This document shows positions 44,029-54,763 of a stretch of 64,000 bases of DNA, one piece after another (the stretch's first letter is position 1; each line of letters begins with the position of its first letter). The notes below the pieces were generated by a model. It had not been told where the DNA came from. It was given only the letters and a program-made list of their open reading frames with translations, and did not search any database. The stretch comes from Ciona savignyi (Eukaryota; Chordata; Ascidiacea; Phlebobranchia; Cionidae), in contig CH002595.1 in NCBI GenBank assembly GCA_000149265.1, positions 115,283 to 179,282 of the forward strand. The letters are read 5' to 3'. Made by a program: the position numbers and the translations under genes.

Positions 44029-44556
44029 ATGATGTTTTGGAGCAGAGTATTTCGCACATTGAATACTAACAAAGGCATTTTAAGAATATGTGCACCAGCT
44101 ATCAATACTTTTCAATACCAATCAACAATTTGTATAAAGCCAAGTGCTACACTGATTAAAAATGGTTACCTGTCGCTGAACATGTGGCGCAAATTTGCCA
44201 CCAATATTGACAGTGGAAGCAAAGAGAACATACAGTCGCTTGTGGATAAAAACAAGGTTGTTATTTTTATGAAAGGCATCCCTGAAAAACCGATGTGTGG
44301 TTTTAGCAATGCAGTTGTGCAGATAATGAGAATGCACGGAGTAGAATATGATTCTCATAATGTCCTCGAAGATGATAGTCTAAGAGCGGGCATTAAGGAG
44401 TTCTCGGACTGGCCCACCATTCCACAAGTGTACATGAACGGACAGTTTGTTGGTGGTTGCGATATACTACTTCAAATGCACCAGAGTGGTGATCTTATTG
44501 AAGAGTTCAAAACTGTGGGAATAAGATCCGCTTTACTGGACAAAGAACAAGAATAG
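44029..44556 (+). CDS. GLRX5: Monothiol glutaredoxin 5, mitochondrial, copy 1
   Basis: Fe-S cluster carrier of the mitochondrial ISC pathway. A single uninterrupted 175-residue frame. The N-terminal about 55 residues are rich in Arg, Lys and Ser and poor in acids, as expected of a mitochondrial presequence. The Grx fold follows, with Lys82 of [13 protein letters not shown], the monothiol active site CGFS at 90-93, the cis-proline motif WPTIPQVY and the GGCD glutathione-binding loop. The start at the first of two Met codons is a choice; initiation at the second changes nothing. AATAAA begins 4 nt after the stop codon (44561-44566). Divergent from STIP1, about 1.1 kb apart. Lack of introns contrasts with every other gene here. 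Confidence 0.95.
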   Translation: MMFWSRVFRTLNTNKGILRICAPAINTFQYQSTICIKPSATLIKNGYLSLNMWRKFATNIDSGSKENIQSLVDKNKVVIFMKGIPEKPMCGFSNAVVQIMRMHGVEYDSHNVLEDDSLRAGIKEFSDWPTIPQVYMNGQFVGGCDILLQMHQSGDLIEEFKTVGIRSALLDKEQE

Positions 44557-45086
44557 TACAAATAAAACAAAAAAAGTTTTTTAATAACATTTTTTAATGA
44601 TGTATCTTAGTCATTTTTAAAGGTCACAAAATTTAACATTTTACACAATTTAAAATATATTATGTATATTTGTTGGGTTTTGTATGGCAAATTTAAAAGG
44701 AATCATTATATATAACCATTTCTTAACTGTATACAAATATAATTCAAGGAATTTTATTTGTAACACAATAGTTACTTTGCATTGTGTGTGACAGTTTAAA
44801 GTTTAAATCTCTGTTTTTGGTCAATTTTGAGTATTAAGTATGTCCAACATTAACAAATTTATATTTACGAGTGTCAACCACGCGTTTACACCCTGGTGGA
44901 TGGAGGTGGATTAAGCAAAAACTGTAATGGCGGCTCCAGTCAAGGGGCTATTCGTATTCTAATGCATTTAAGAACAGATAAAAATCCGTCATTTTCATAC
45001 ATTCGCCGTTTTTCATTTAAAGAATATTTCAAATTAGCTTCGAATTCTCATCCTTTCTAAAGTAGTGACGATAGTAGGGTTATTTA
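44557..45086. other. GLRX5 3' flank
   Basis: AT-rich, no gene seen. Second-copy counterpart 59264-59880 carries about 85 bp of extra sequence near 59604-59690. Confidence 0.6.
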
Positions 45087-45612
45087 GGATAGGATAGGAT
45101 ATTCATCTTTATCCCCGTGAATGGGAATACCAAGGGGGTTAACACACGGGCAATCGTTAGATCACCTCGCGCCCATCGTCGGGTTACCGGAGCTGGTGAC
45201 CAGTCAACTGAACCCCTTACAACTGAACCCCTTACAACTGAGCCCCTACAACTGAACCCCTTTACAACTGAACCCCTTTTAACCGAACGCTTTTAATTGA
45301 AAAGGGGATTCAGTTGTAAAGAGGTTCAATTGAAATGGGTTCAGTTGTAAAGGGGTTCAGTTTAAAGGGGTTCAGTTAAAAGGAATTCAGTTGTAAGGGG
45401 CTTAATTGTAGGGGTTCAGTTGTAAAGGGTTCAGTTGCAAGGGTTCAGTTGTAAGGGGTTCAGTTGTCATGGAACCACCGGCAGCTATTGCAGTGTGTTG
45501 TATATGATAGACACGTTCCTTCAATTTGGTAGAACCCATTAATCCGCTGGGTTAGGCAATGACCGTAAAGTGCCTTGCCCAAGGACGCAACCCACTAGCT
45601 AGCGACCAGTTT
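45087..45612 (-). repeat. Reverse-strand SINE interrupted by a foldback element
   Basis: Starts with the (GGATA) end, then cattcatctttatccccgtgaatggg; interrupted at 45195-45476; resumes with attgcagtgtgttgtatatgat and continues to the tagctagcgaccag region. The uninterrupted form is at 59882-60125. Confidence 0.85.
45195..45476. mobile_element. 282-bp foldback element of AACTGAACCCC units (copy 2)
   Basis: Same ends (GGTGACCAGT...CATGGAACC) and the same 282-bp length as 20487-20768. Flanks: ACCGGAGCT (45186-45194) and ACCGGCAGCT (45477-45486), a 9-bp duplication with one extra base. Left arm about 105 bp, right arm about 177 bp, the reverse of copy 1: its interior matches the reverse complement of copy 1 (shared landmarks ctacaattaagcccctta and ttcaattgaacctcttt). 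The second-copy sequence near 59997 is the empty site. Confidence 0.88.
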
Positions 45613-45870
45613 TCGCATTTAAATTCTCCAACACTCGTCGTACGTCAAAGAATGCGCGATTACGAAAACGGAAATGTATTCGAATATGAAAACCACGTGT
45701 TTTGCATACGATCGCTGCATTTACTTAACAAAAACAGCTATTTCTTTCATACTTTTCATTTTCCTGTTAAACTTCGTGATTACAAATACACGACTTCGAC
45801 TATATAGCTTAAACAGTAAGTGCATTTGTCGACAACCAAAAGGCTGTGGTATCCAAACCAGTCGACGACT

Positions 45871-46146
45871 AGGATAGGATATTCATGTTTATCCCCGTGA
45901 ATGGGAAAACCAAGGGGGTTAACACACGGGCAATCGTAGGATCACCTCGCGCACACCGTCGGGTTACCGGAGCGATTGCAGTGTGTTGTATACGATAGAC
46001 ATGTTCCTTCAATTTCGTAGAACCCATCAATCCGCTGAATTCAGGCAATGTCCGTAAAGTGCCTTGCCCAAGGACACAACCGACTAGCAAAGCGACCAGT
46101 TTCGTACCTGCAAAAGGCGACCCACTAAACCGTAAGACCAACCGGC
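45871..46146 (-). repeat. tRNA-derived SINE, reverse strand
   Basis: Nearly complete: aggataggatattcatgtttatccc through gtttcgtacctgcaaaaggcgac to ccggccgg. Counterpart 60384-60675. Confidence 0.85.
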
Positions 46147-48285
46147 CGGACTAACTAGACAGTTGTATCTATGGGCAAAGGCACTTCGCGAAAACGCCCG
46201 AGCCCAGAGGATGTATTCTAATTTCTAACTTATTCCTAACTCCAAAATATTTAACACATTTTAATAACTTTGATTGCCTGATTGTGAGTATGAAGTAATC
46301 GCAGGATTACATGTATGGTACCGCTCTCGCGCAGATTAAAGTGTAATACCAGCTTCTCTGGTATTGGAATCCGCATACAGCGCAGATAAAACATACCAGA
46401 TTTAAATTCTTAACTAATTTATTTTTGCTTTTTTAGTAAATGAGAAATCTTTTTTATAGTTATATACTAAATTTAACTATCCATAGTTGTAAGTTACCGC
46501 AAAACAAAGGACTTTTTTGTACGAAAAGGCCATTCTTATTCATGTCTAAATTAAGGTGAACACAAGACAGCCATCACAAATGAGAAGTTGGTATGACACC
46601 GCGGCAGCGTTTAGTCGCCAGGGTAGGCCTATACATGGAGTTATATAAATCTCTACCACTCGTGCGGTTAACAACGGACGTGGGGGCTGGCACTGCTATA
46701 TAAACTTTTGTATGAATGGTGTTTGATATATGAGAATGTGTGGCTAAATACCTTCACGTCATATCTAATCTCGCCAAAATTAATAAAATTTTATTAAATT
46801 TGTTGTGGTCACCGAGAACAAAGCTTTTGCACAATGTCAAAGATGTAGTTAACACATGTGACATATCTCTAACAATAGTAGTGTTTGACTCCAAAAAATA
46901 GTTCGGAAACTTAGTCAATATTGATCCAAACACTCCTACTAAGCCAGTGATCGAGACAGCGTTTGACTGACTCTCCATGGAGACAGTAAACGAATTGTGA
47001 CGCTGACAGTTTTATGGCAGCGTTTTAGTCGTAAAACAGATTGGAAGTGAAAAGCAATTGGAATACAACAGTATTTTTGGCTGTGCATCAACAGTTTAGC
47101 TCATATACAAGTTAAATGAAATCACAGACAGTTCGATATGATGTTGTATCTCCAATGTGAAAAGTTTTTTTTTGCCGAGGTATTTAGGTTGATCAACACA
47201 TTGCACATATTAGGAAGGTCAAAATCCAAATTGTGTAATCTAAGCATTTGTGTTGTCGTAGTGAGAATGAGTCAACATATAAACTACTTAAGTTTCACAA
47301 ATATTTTCGCTCTAGAAGTGATTTTATTATACATAGAGATTATTCATTTTCGATCAAACACGTACGTAATGCAATATTAACAATGGCCGAACCATGTTTT
47401 CGACGGTCCAGATTAGATTACTCAGCGAAATTGATTGAGCGGGTCTAAATTATTTAGGAGATAATATGTAAGGCGACACCTGTTTTGAAACCATATGCTT
47501 CCAGTACAAAGACCCGGAGGTTCGTCATACCGAGGTCGCCGCGAACAGAAACTAAATGATTTACGGGTGGCTGGAAAGGCAAAGAAACTGCTTTCGTAGA
47601 GTCTGTTGTATTATTGGACGAAATACGTCATTTTAAGATATCACGTATCACAGCGATTGAAATATCTTACAAAACAACAACAGACTGCGGTTCTATAAAT
47701 AGATGAAATTGCAAAAGGTTTATTCAGTTTAGCTTTAACCTTATTGTACCAATCTTGAAATCGGTAGAACGTCCAGACAGTTCAGGGTGGTTAAGAGCAA
47801 AAATAACAGCCAGAATCTAAACATCTCCCGATGTATTATTCCCTGCGTATAATCTCTAATTCTAAATCTGTTATGTTTGTATAACCTTAGATATCAATTC
47901 CACGTTCAAAAGAGTTTTTAGAGTCAAAAGATAACAGTCTTCTATTCTACTCCGTAGCTGAAATTGTATACAAGAACATTATTGCCGATAAAATAACACA
48001 GAAATATTTACATTACAAACTACTTCATTGACATTATTAAGTCAAAACAGCTACAAATAGACGATATAAAAATGGTGACAATGAAGTTCTTGGACAGTGG
48101 CAATGAATATCAAAATTATTATAAAACTATATTTGTTTAGAAGTGGCGTGTGTCAACTAAAGATCAATGCCCCTTCAAAATCAGGCTAAGATGAAGGGTT
48201 GGGGCAATATTTTTGCTCTAATTTTTGCTAAACCTCCCGCAGCTGTAGAAGTTGTTTGGAAATAAAATTTTAAGAAAATTACAAA
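46147..48285. other. Region upstream of the LRR gene
   Basis: About 2.1 kb without a recognised gene. Several open frames of 34-80 codons are kept between the two copies, but recent copies share nearly everything, so this is no evidence of coding. They include a basic 34-codon ATG frame at 47495-47599 and a minus-strand frame at 46754-46978. The LRR promoter should lie close to 48285. Confidence 0.5.
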
Positions 48286-51200
48286 ATGCCATTGAGAAAG
48301 TCAACAGGCCGAAGCAAATTAGATTTCGCGACCGTACAACGGCGCCGTAAATTAAAGTCTCCGAAATCACGAGACAAAGAAGCCGACAGAGTTTTGGCTC
48401 GAGTTTTACGAGCTGTTGATGGGAAGCGAAAAGATTATGACGACGGAACGTTTTCGCTGAATTTCTCTTCGTCGGATCTTGACGAGCTGCCAGTCGAGCT
48501 TTTTGAAGATGAATTTCTTTTCGAAAAGTGCGAAAACTACCTCGTCGGTCTAGATATATCTAACAACAGATTAAAAAGTTTGGATCAAGAGATTGGAGAT
48601 TTCGTCAAACTTAAATCGTTTGATAGCTCAAAAAATAAGTGAGTTTGTTAAATGTGTGCAGTATTTCATCTCTGCAAGCCTTGAACATAGCGTTTTGATT
48701 ACTACTAAATAATTAAAGCTCTTTTGTGACGTTGTGCCGTTAGAAAAAATCAACGAGTTTTCACTGGGTTGTTTAAGAATAGGGTTGCAAATTTTAGTCC
48801 AAATTTAACTGTTTTATTCCATTGAGTCATTTATTTACTTGATTTTCAGATTGCGTTTTTTGCCTGCATCGATATGTCAGTTGGTGGAACTTACCGAACT
48901 AAACGTCACTTACAACCAGTTGATCGTTCTACCACGGAATATACACCAATGCTTAATGCTGGTAACCATACGCGCAGCACATAACAAATTGCGAGCTTTG
49001 CCAAATAACATCGGGACCATTCCAAACCTACTCATGCTTGACGTCGGAGAAAATGCTTTGAAGTAAACTTTTTTAAATAAAGTTAATTCCAATCCTCGTT
49101 AATTATTAATTCAACAGTTCTGTTCCGAAATCAATCTACCAGATTCGAAAAGTAGTAAACTGCTCATGCAACAAACTTCATCGACTTCCTGAGCCTGAAA
49201 CCAAGAAATCTAAAAGCGGAACACAGTTGATCAGATGCATTGAAGCTTCACATAACGAAATCGAATCTTTGCCTCGTAACCTTTCCTACTTACAAAAGTA
49301 TGATTGATTATTTACCCACAATAACACTAAATGTTATTTAAATCCAACGAAACGTGTGTATTTTCTAGCCTGCAGTCTTTGAATCTCTCCAACAACAAAC
49401 TTTGCGAATTGCCAGAAAACTTCGGTGAACTACAAAAACTTATCAATGTTGATCTCTGTGAAAACCAGTTGGCTGAACTTCCAGAAAGCTTCGGAAACTT
49501 GTGCAAGTTGCGATTGTTGGATTTAAGAGAAAACAAACTAACATACCTTCCAGAGTCCCTAAGTATGTTAGAAGATCTAGTAACTCTCGATTGTGCTGGA
49601 AATCAAATCAAAAGAATTCCCGCGGAGTTAAAACGAATTAAGAGTCTGCAGGTCAGAAACTAACATGTCTGGATTCCATTATGGACATTGTACTTTGATT
49701 TTTGGATCAATTAAACTTTTTTACAGAGCATTGATTTGTCAGCGAATCAGATCCAGGCTGTACCAGTTCTATTCAACATGACCAACCTCGTTACAGTTGA
49801 CTTGTCAAAGAACTGCATTAACGCTCTTGGGGATTTAGACGACATGCCTTGTCTAGCAAATTTGAATCTGTCTGAAAACCAACTGGTCAAACTACCAGAT
49901 AGTATCGGTAACGTCTCCTCATTGGAAAAGTTCCAGCTAGCAAACAATAACCTACAGGAACTGCCGCAGACCATTGGTAACCTCAGGTAGTCCACATTTT
50001 TTTTAATAGACAGAACCGCTGTGTCGTCCGACTAAATAGCTTAGTGGGTTAGTGCGTCGCCTTTCATTTGGAAACTAGTCACTATTTAGTCGGTTGTATC
50101 CTTAAGCAGAGAATTTAACGGGCATTAACCGAATCCAGTAGTTTAATGTGTTCGACCAAAATTAAACGAACGTCTCGATCATACATACCACATTGCAATA
50201 TAGCTCCGATAAAGTAATAGTGATCTCGTGGTAATCTGACGATTACCCTTGTAAGAAAACCCGCTTTACAGTTAACATAATGTTAGACATCAACTTTCCT
50301 ATATTTTTAGTTCCCTGAACTCGATGGATGTTAGCAATAACCAATTGACGTCACTTAATACATCACTGCGACGACTCGGAACACTGGAAACCTTAAATGC
50401 CGCCCATAATCAACTGACGGCTTTGCCTCAACCATTCGGATTTCTTCGATCCTTGCGAGAGGTCGACTTGTCCAACAATAAACTGGATACTTTAGTTGCT
50501 CATGGACCTTTGCCGAGAGGAATAAAACAGTTAAAAGCAAATGGAAATTTGTTTAAAGGTAACATTTTAAGGCGCTTTTGTCGTGTTATTATGTACAACT
50601 TACTTGTTTGTTAACTGCAACCGCAGATTAGACACATTGCTTTAACTACACCGGAATCTATGCACATGTGACGTGACACTATTTTTATAAAAGTCTTGTT
50701 CCTTATCAGGTCAAGTTCCTGGTAGAGTTTTAGATGAACTTCGTCTGCTTACTGTCCTCGACCTGTCGTCTTCGGGGGTCACATCTCTGCCGGACAGCAT
50801 CGGCCGGTTGCGATTGCTACAGAAGTTAAATCTGGAGAACAATCAACTTCAGGTTCTTCCCGAAGCAAGCGAAACCATGTATTCATTGACCGACATCAAT
50901 CTCTCTAACAACGCCATACGTAAACTGCCGGAAAACTTACACAAATGGAAGAGACTGGTCGCGATGAACGCCGCCCATAATAAGTGAGAACCATTTGTGA
51001 AGAATAGCGAGAAATGGTAGGCTTGATCAAAGCATGTGTAAATTATAAGGTAAAAAACAACCAAAATGATTTTATCAGCGGGGTTGAGAAACGACATTAG
51101 TTATAACCAGATATATATACCAGATGACTTTGGTATTCATACAATTGTGCGTCAAATAGCGTGTTGCCTAAGCTATTGCATCGAGTGTTTATTCATACTG

Positions 51201-54132
51201 ACTATAAGGAACACAACTGTCATTTAAGACAAGATTTCAATGTGTATGTGCTTTTCAAACAAAAAAAAAACAAATGTCGTTTTATATTATCCAAAGATTA
51301 TCTAGGATTGGATATTCATGTTTAACCCCGTGAATGAGAAAACCAAGGGGGTTAACAAACGGCCAATAGTCAGATCACCCCGCCCCTACCGTCGGGTTAC
51401 CGGAGCTATTGCAGTGTGTTGTATATGATAGACACGTTCCTGCAATGTGGTAGAACCCATTAAGCCGCTGGTTTCAGTTAATGTCCGTAAAGTACCTTGC
51501 CCACGGACACAACCGATTAGCTAGCGACCAGTTTCGTACCTGCAACCTTTCAATTGAAAGGCGACGCACTTAACCGCCAGGCTAACCGGACGGATGATAT
51601 ATCGACTTTGATTCAAGTTAAAGTTCTATTATATCTTATAGACTTGCACAAATGCCTGAAACTCTGTATCAGCTACCGGTGCTAACGACATTAGATATGT
51701 CGAATAACAGGATAACGGAATTTGACGCACGGATTTTTGGAATGACGTATCTAGAGGTTAGAATATGTATATTTAATTTTCCAACTCTTGCGTATTTTTT
51801 CTAACCTTGTATGTTTTTTCTGTATACGCTCGAAAAGGCTTAGGCTGAATTATAACTTTTAATTATATGTATATATAGGTTCTCCGCTTGCAAAACAATC
51901 GCATTTTCCGAATCAATCAAGAAAAAGTGAACGGTGGTGCAACAGCGTCCTTCTTGCGAGAAGTTGATATGTCAGGCAACGAGTTGGAAAAGTTACTAGA
52001 TGATTTTGAGCCACTTTCTTCAGTGAGTATTTAGAATTCTTAAGTTTGTTTCACCCTTGGGCAAATTACAAAAGCAATTAGGCGTCTATGCACACGTGTA
52101 AAAACTCCATCGTGTCATTGAGATTACGTTCAGGGTTATATACGAACCAACGGCCACACATGTAATTAGCTTATCCTCCATTGACAACCTGCATGAAATG
52201 TGAGTTAGGAGCAATGCATACCACATGTCTTGATTTGTCCCGACCTACAACATTCCGCACAGTTATTTCCCTATATAGATATATATATTTACCGAGCCAA
52301 GTTTCGAATCCATGATGACTCGTCACTTGGACCGTTTTTTTGTGTGAGAGTCAGTATATGTATCGGTCGCGCTAACCATTCGGCCACACGACCGTACTCG
52401 TTTTTCGCAGTTGTGCCAAGTGAATTCTTATGGTCGTTCAAAATTGAAATAATATTAAATAATGACCCCTTTACAACACCTTCGGCAATCCGATTGTGGG
52501 CGTATGACATTCGACTATGAGGATCAGCATATCTAACAAGACTACCTTTAAGAAAGTTTTTTCCTTACTTATAATAGGTACGATGGTTCAATGCTTCGTG
52601 TAATAAGTTATCCGCGATACCGGAAGATATTCATAAGTTGAAGTGGGCGACATACCTCAACTTTAGCACAAATAAGGTAATGCGTAATAGACCCATATTA
52701 CTTACCGACAGCTTAAATTGATTATTAACTGAGCAGATACAAAAGCTGCCAAAGAAAGTAAACCAACTGAAATCTCTTGAACAACTACATGTCGCCCATA
52801 ACGAAATAACCGAAATTCCTCAAAATATAAAGAAGTGCAAACATCTCTCAAAAGTCGACATTACCGGTAATTCATGCTCTATTTCTGCAATAGACGCGGT
52901 ATATACTAAGGACTATATATCGTTCTACAATGACTGTACAAATGGTGTCCTTATCTCTGCAATGCAACGTGGCCTTATGAAAAAGCATGAAACTTTCTAG
53001 AATCCACTCATAAGTTCAAGATTTTGTTAAAAAATTAAAGGTTCTGTAAATTATATTTATTTTGGTTGGTTACTTTTATTTGACAATTTCGATCTAGACC
53101 CCATGTAGGCAATGGAACCGTTGATGCAGTCAGTACTCAAAAAAGAGTTTATTTAAATATGCTCAACTTATACAAAAATGCAAAGCTGAACGAATTACAC
53201 TGGTTTAGAGCCTGAAATGCGACATTCTGCTTTCAACCATATATATTTACGGGGCGCTCTATAATTAAAATGTAATCTTCTTTGTACTAAAGATAACGTT
53301 CCATTTTGCGCCAATTTTTTTTGCCAGGCATTTAACGTTTTTATTCTGACAGGCAACAAAATTACTGATTTCCCACAAGGTTTCTTTAAAATGCGAAAAC
53401 TAAATGAAGTACTAAGTAAAGGCAACCCACTGACTAGTAAGTTGCCTGAAAAATTCAGAGTCACCGAAGAACCAGCGAAATCTGCGCTAAATTACAAAGG
53501 AGAAATTGGGCTGAACAACCCAAATACCATTGATCATGTGAGTAGAATTACACTAATTTTGTTGTAATTTGTCGAATTTTACTTTCTACCCCAACTCCCT
53601 TTCAGGTTGGCCGAACTTCAACTGTGCCAAAATTGGAGACCAAAAAATCGGATTTAACCACATTTTCCGAATTATCTCAGGACAATAAAACACACGGGAA
53701 AGTAGCTACCAATAAGATTGTTAACACGGTAACTACAGATTTTATATCATTAAGGTACGCAATCAAAACGTGAATTTAAATTACGGCATGTATTATATTT
53801 TGCAGGAACCCCATGTAGAATCCGTGGAACCGATTACCAAGACTCCAGTGCCTTCAACGAAAACAAAGAAATTAAAGAAGAAGTCTTCAAAAAGTGGGGC
53901 CTTTGACGAAACCAGCGAGGCAGAACGATTGCTATTGACAATAACGTCAAATGTCCCAAAGAACCAATCACATATGTCGAGTAAATCTATAGTAGGGTTG
54001 GAAGAGCAGACATTGGAGAATGTACAAGCTGGAAAATCGTGCCAACAAACACGCAAAGGTTCCGTGAAAAGCAACAAACTTTCTTTGACCACAACCAGCC
54101 CAGTGATACCAACTATACAAGCAACTGGATAG
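48286..54132 (+). CDS. Protein of about 30 leucine-rich repeats, 977 residues, copy 1
   Basis: Exons: 48286-48638, 48850-49062, 49118-49297, 49369-49651, 49727-49986, 50311-50558, 50710-50983, 51642-51756, 51879-52022, 52578-52676, 52737-52866, 53353-53537, 53606-53728, 53806-54132. Total 978 codons. The N-terminus is basic and charged (residues 1-50). From about residue 90 on there are some 30 consecutive 23-residue repeats of the LxxLxLxxNxLxxLP type (SHOC2/ribosome-like LRR class). The tail of about 190 residues is rich in Lys, Ser and Thr and has no clear domain. No signal peptide or membrane segment, so probably an intracellular scaffold; function is not known to me. Exon 11 also has an alternative reading: unspliced at 52867 it continues to TAG at 52998-53000, giving 810 residues. 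The spliced form completes a canonical repeat (DITGNKITDFP) and is preferred. Confidence 0.88.
50020..50280 (+). repeat. Degenerate SINE in LRR intron 5
   Basis: agcttagtgggttagtgcgtcgcc, tagtcggttgtatcc, ttaacgggcattaaccgaa, caatatagctccg; the 3' end is poorly kept. Confidence 0.65.
51303..51594 (-). repeat. tRNA-derived SINE in LRR intron 7
   Basis: Reverse-strand, near complete: ggattggatattcatgtttaacccc to gtttcgtacctgcaacctttcaattgaaaggcgacgc and accggacgg. Confidence 0.85.
52867..53000 (+). other. Alternative C-terminal coding extension of LRR exon 11
   Basis: If the donor at 52867 (gtaatt) is not used, the frame stays open for 44 more codons to TAG at 52998, followed by ATTAAA at 53033. 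The extension is not repeat-like. Confidence 0.4.
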
Positions 54133-54430
54133 ATATTTGATTTATTTGTTTTTTTGCCTATATGTATTGTCGATTCGTTGTTTCTTTCTATTCTTGTTAA
54201 ACACATATTTCAACTACGATAGAACCACTACGTTACTATCGCATTTGTAAAGAGTACCGGTTGAATGTAAATCATACGGGTATAACGTATATAATCGGGA
54301 TGGCAAGGCACTTAGTGAACGTTTTCAGAACCCATGACTTAAATGGGATTAATGGTATAAATATTTCATTTAAGACATGGAAATAACAAAACCACTGCTG
54401 TCGATTTAAAAAACGTCAAGCTTTTCCGGT
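54133..54430. other. LRR 3' flank up to the gap
   Basis: AT-rich. Contains a short SINE-like piece at about 54300-54360 (tggcaaggcacttagtgaacg, agaacccatgac). No clear AATAAA. Confidence 0.4.
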
Positions 54431-54530
54431 NNNNNNNNNNNNNNNNNNNNNNNNNNNNNNNNNNNNNNNNNNNNNNNNNNNNNNNNNNNNNNNNNNNNNN
54501 NNNNNNNNNNNNNNNNNNNNNNNNNNNNNN
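54431..54530. other. Assembly gap of exactly 100 N
   Basis: A run of 100 N, the conventional filler for a gap of unknown length. Sequence to the right restarts inside a second STIP1 copy, at the position equivalent to 39738. Confidence 0.99.
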
Positions 54531-54763
54531 TGGCTATGTACTAAATGCATGCAATAATCACACCAGGAATTTTTATTATTGATTACAGAGGACAGCAATG
54601 CGACAATACACTTACTGGACATTAATTGGACACACATAAGTAAAATTATAAAAAAAATTGCATAATAATTTACAAAAATATAGCACAGTCAATTAAAAAG
54701 GGCAGGACTTTCAAAATATATGATGAAAGTCGCTGCTAAAAATTTATGCTTGTTGACTAAAAT

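Larger units (their letters stand above)
39738..54132. repeat. First copy of the STIP1-GLRX5-LRR segment
   Basis: From 39738 this sequence is repeated at 54531 to the end of the window in the same order and orientation. The coordinate offset drifts from 14793 at the start to 14707 at GLRX5 and 14521 at the LRR gene because of indels. About 1% substitution is seen in the GLRX5 coding region. Confidence 0.9.

Noticed and set aside
45869..46141. 90-codon minus-strand frame
   Set aside because: Lies entirely within a SINE; the same translation recurs at other SINE copies.
47138..47380. 80-codon plus-strand frame identical in both copies (61661-61903)
   Set aside because: Hydrophobic, low-information translation; identity between recent copies is not evidence of coding.
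53793..54206. 137-codon minus-strand frame
   Set aside because: Antisense to the last LRR exon, whose splice phase closes with the preceding exons.
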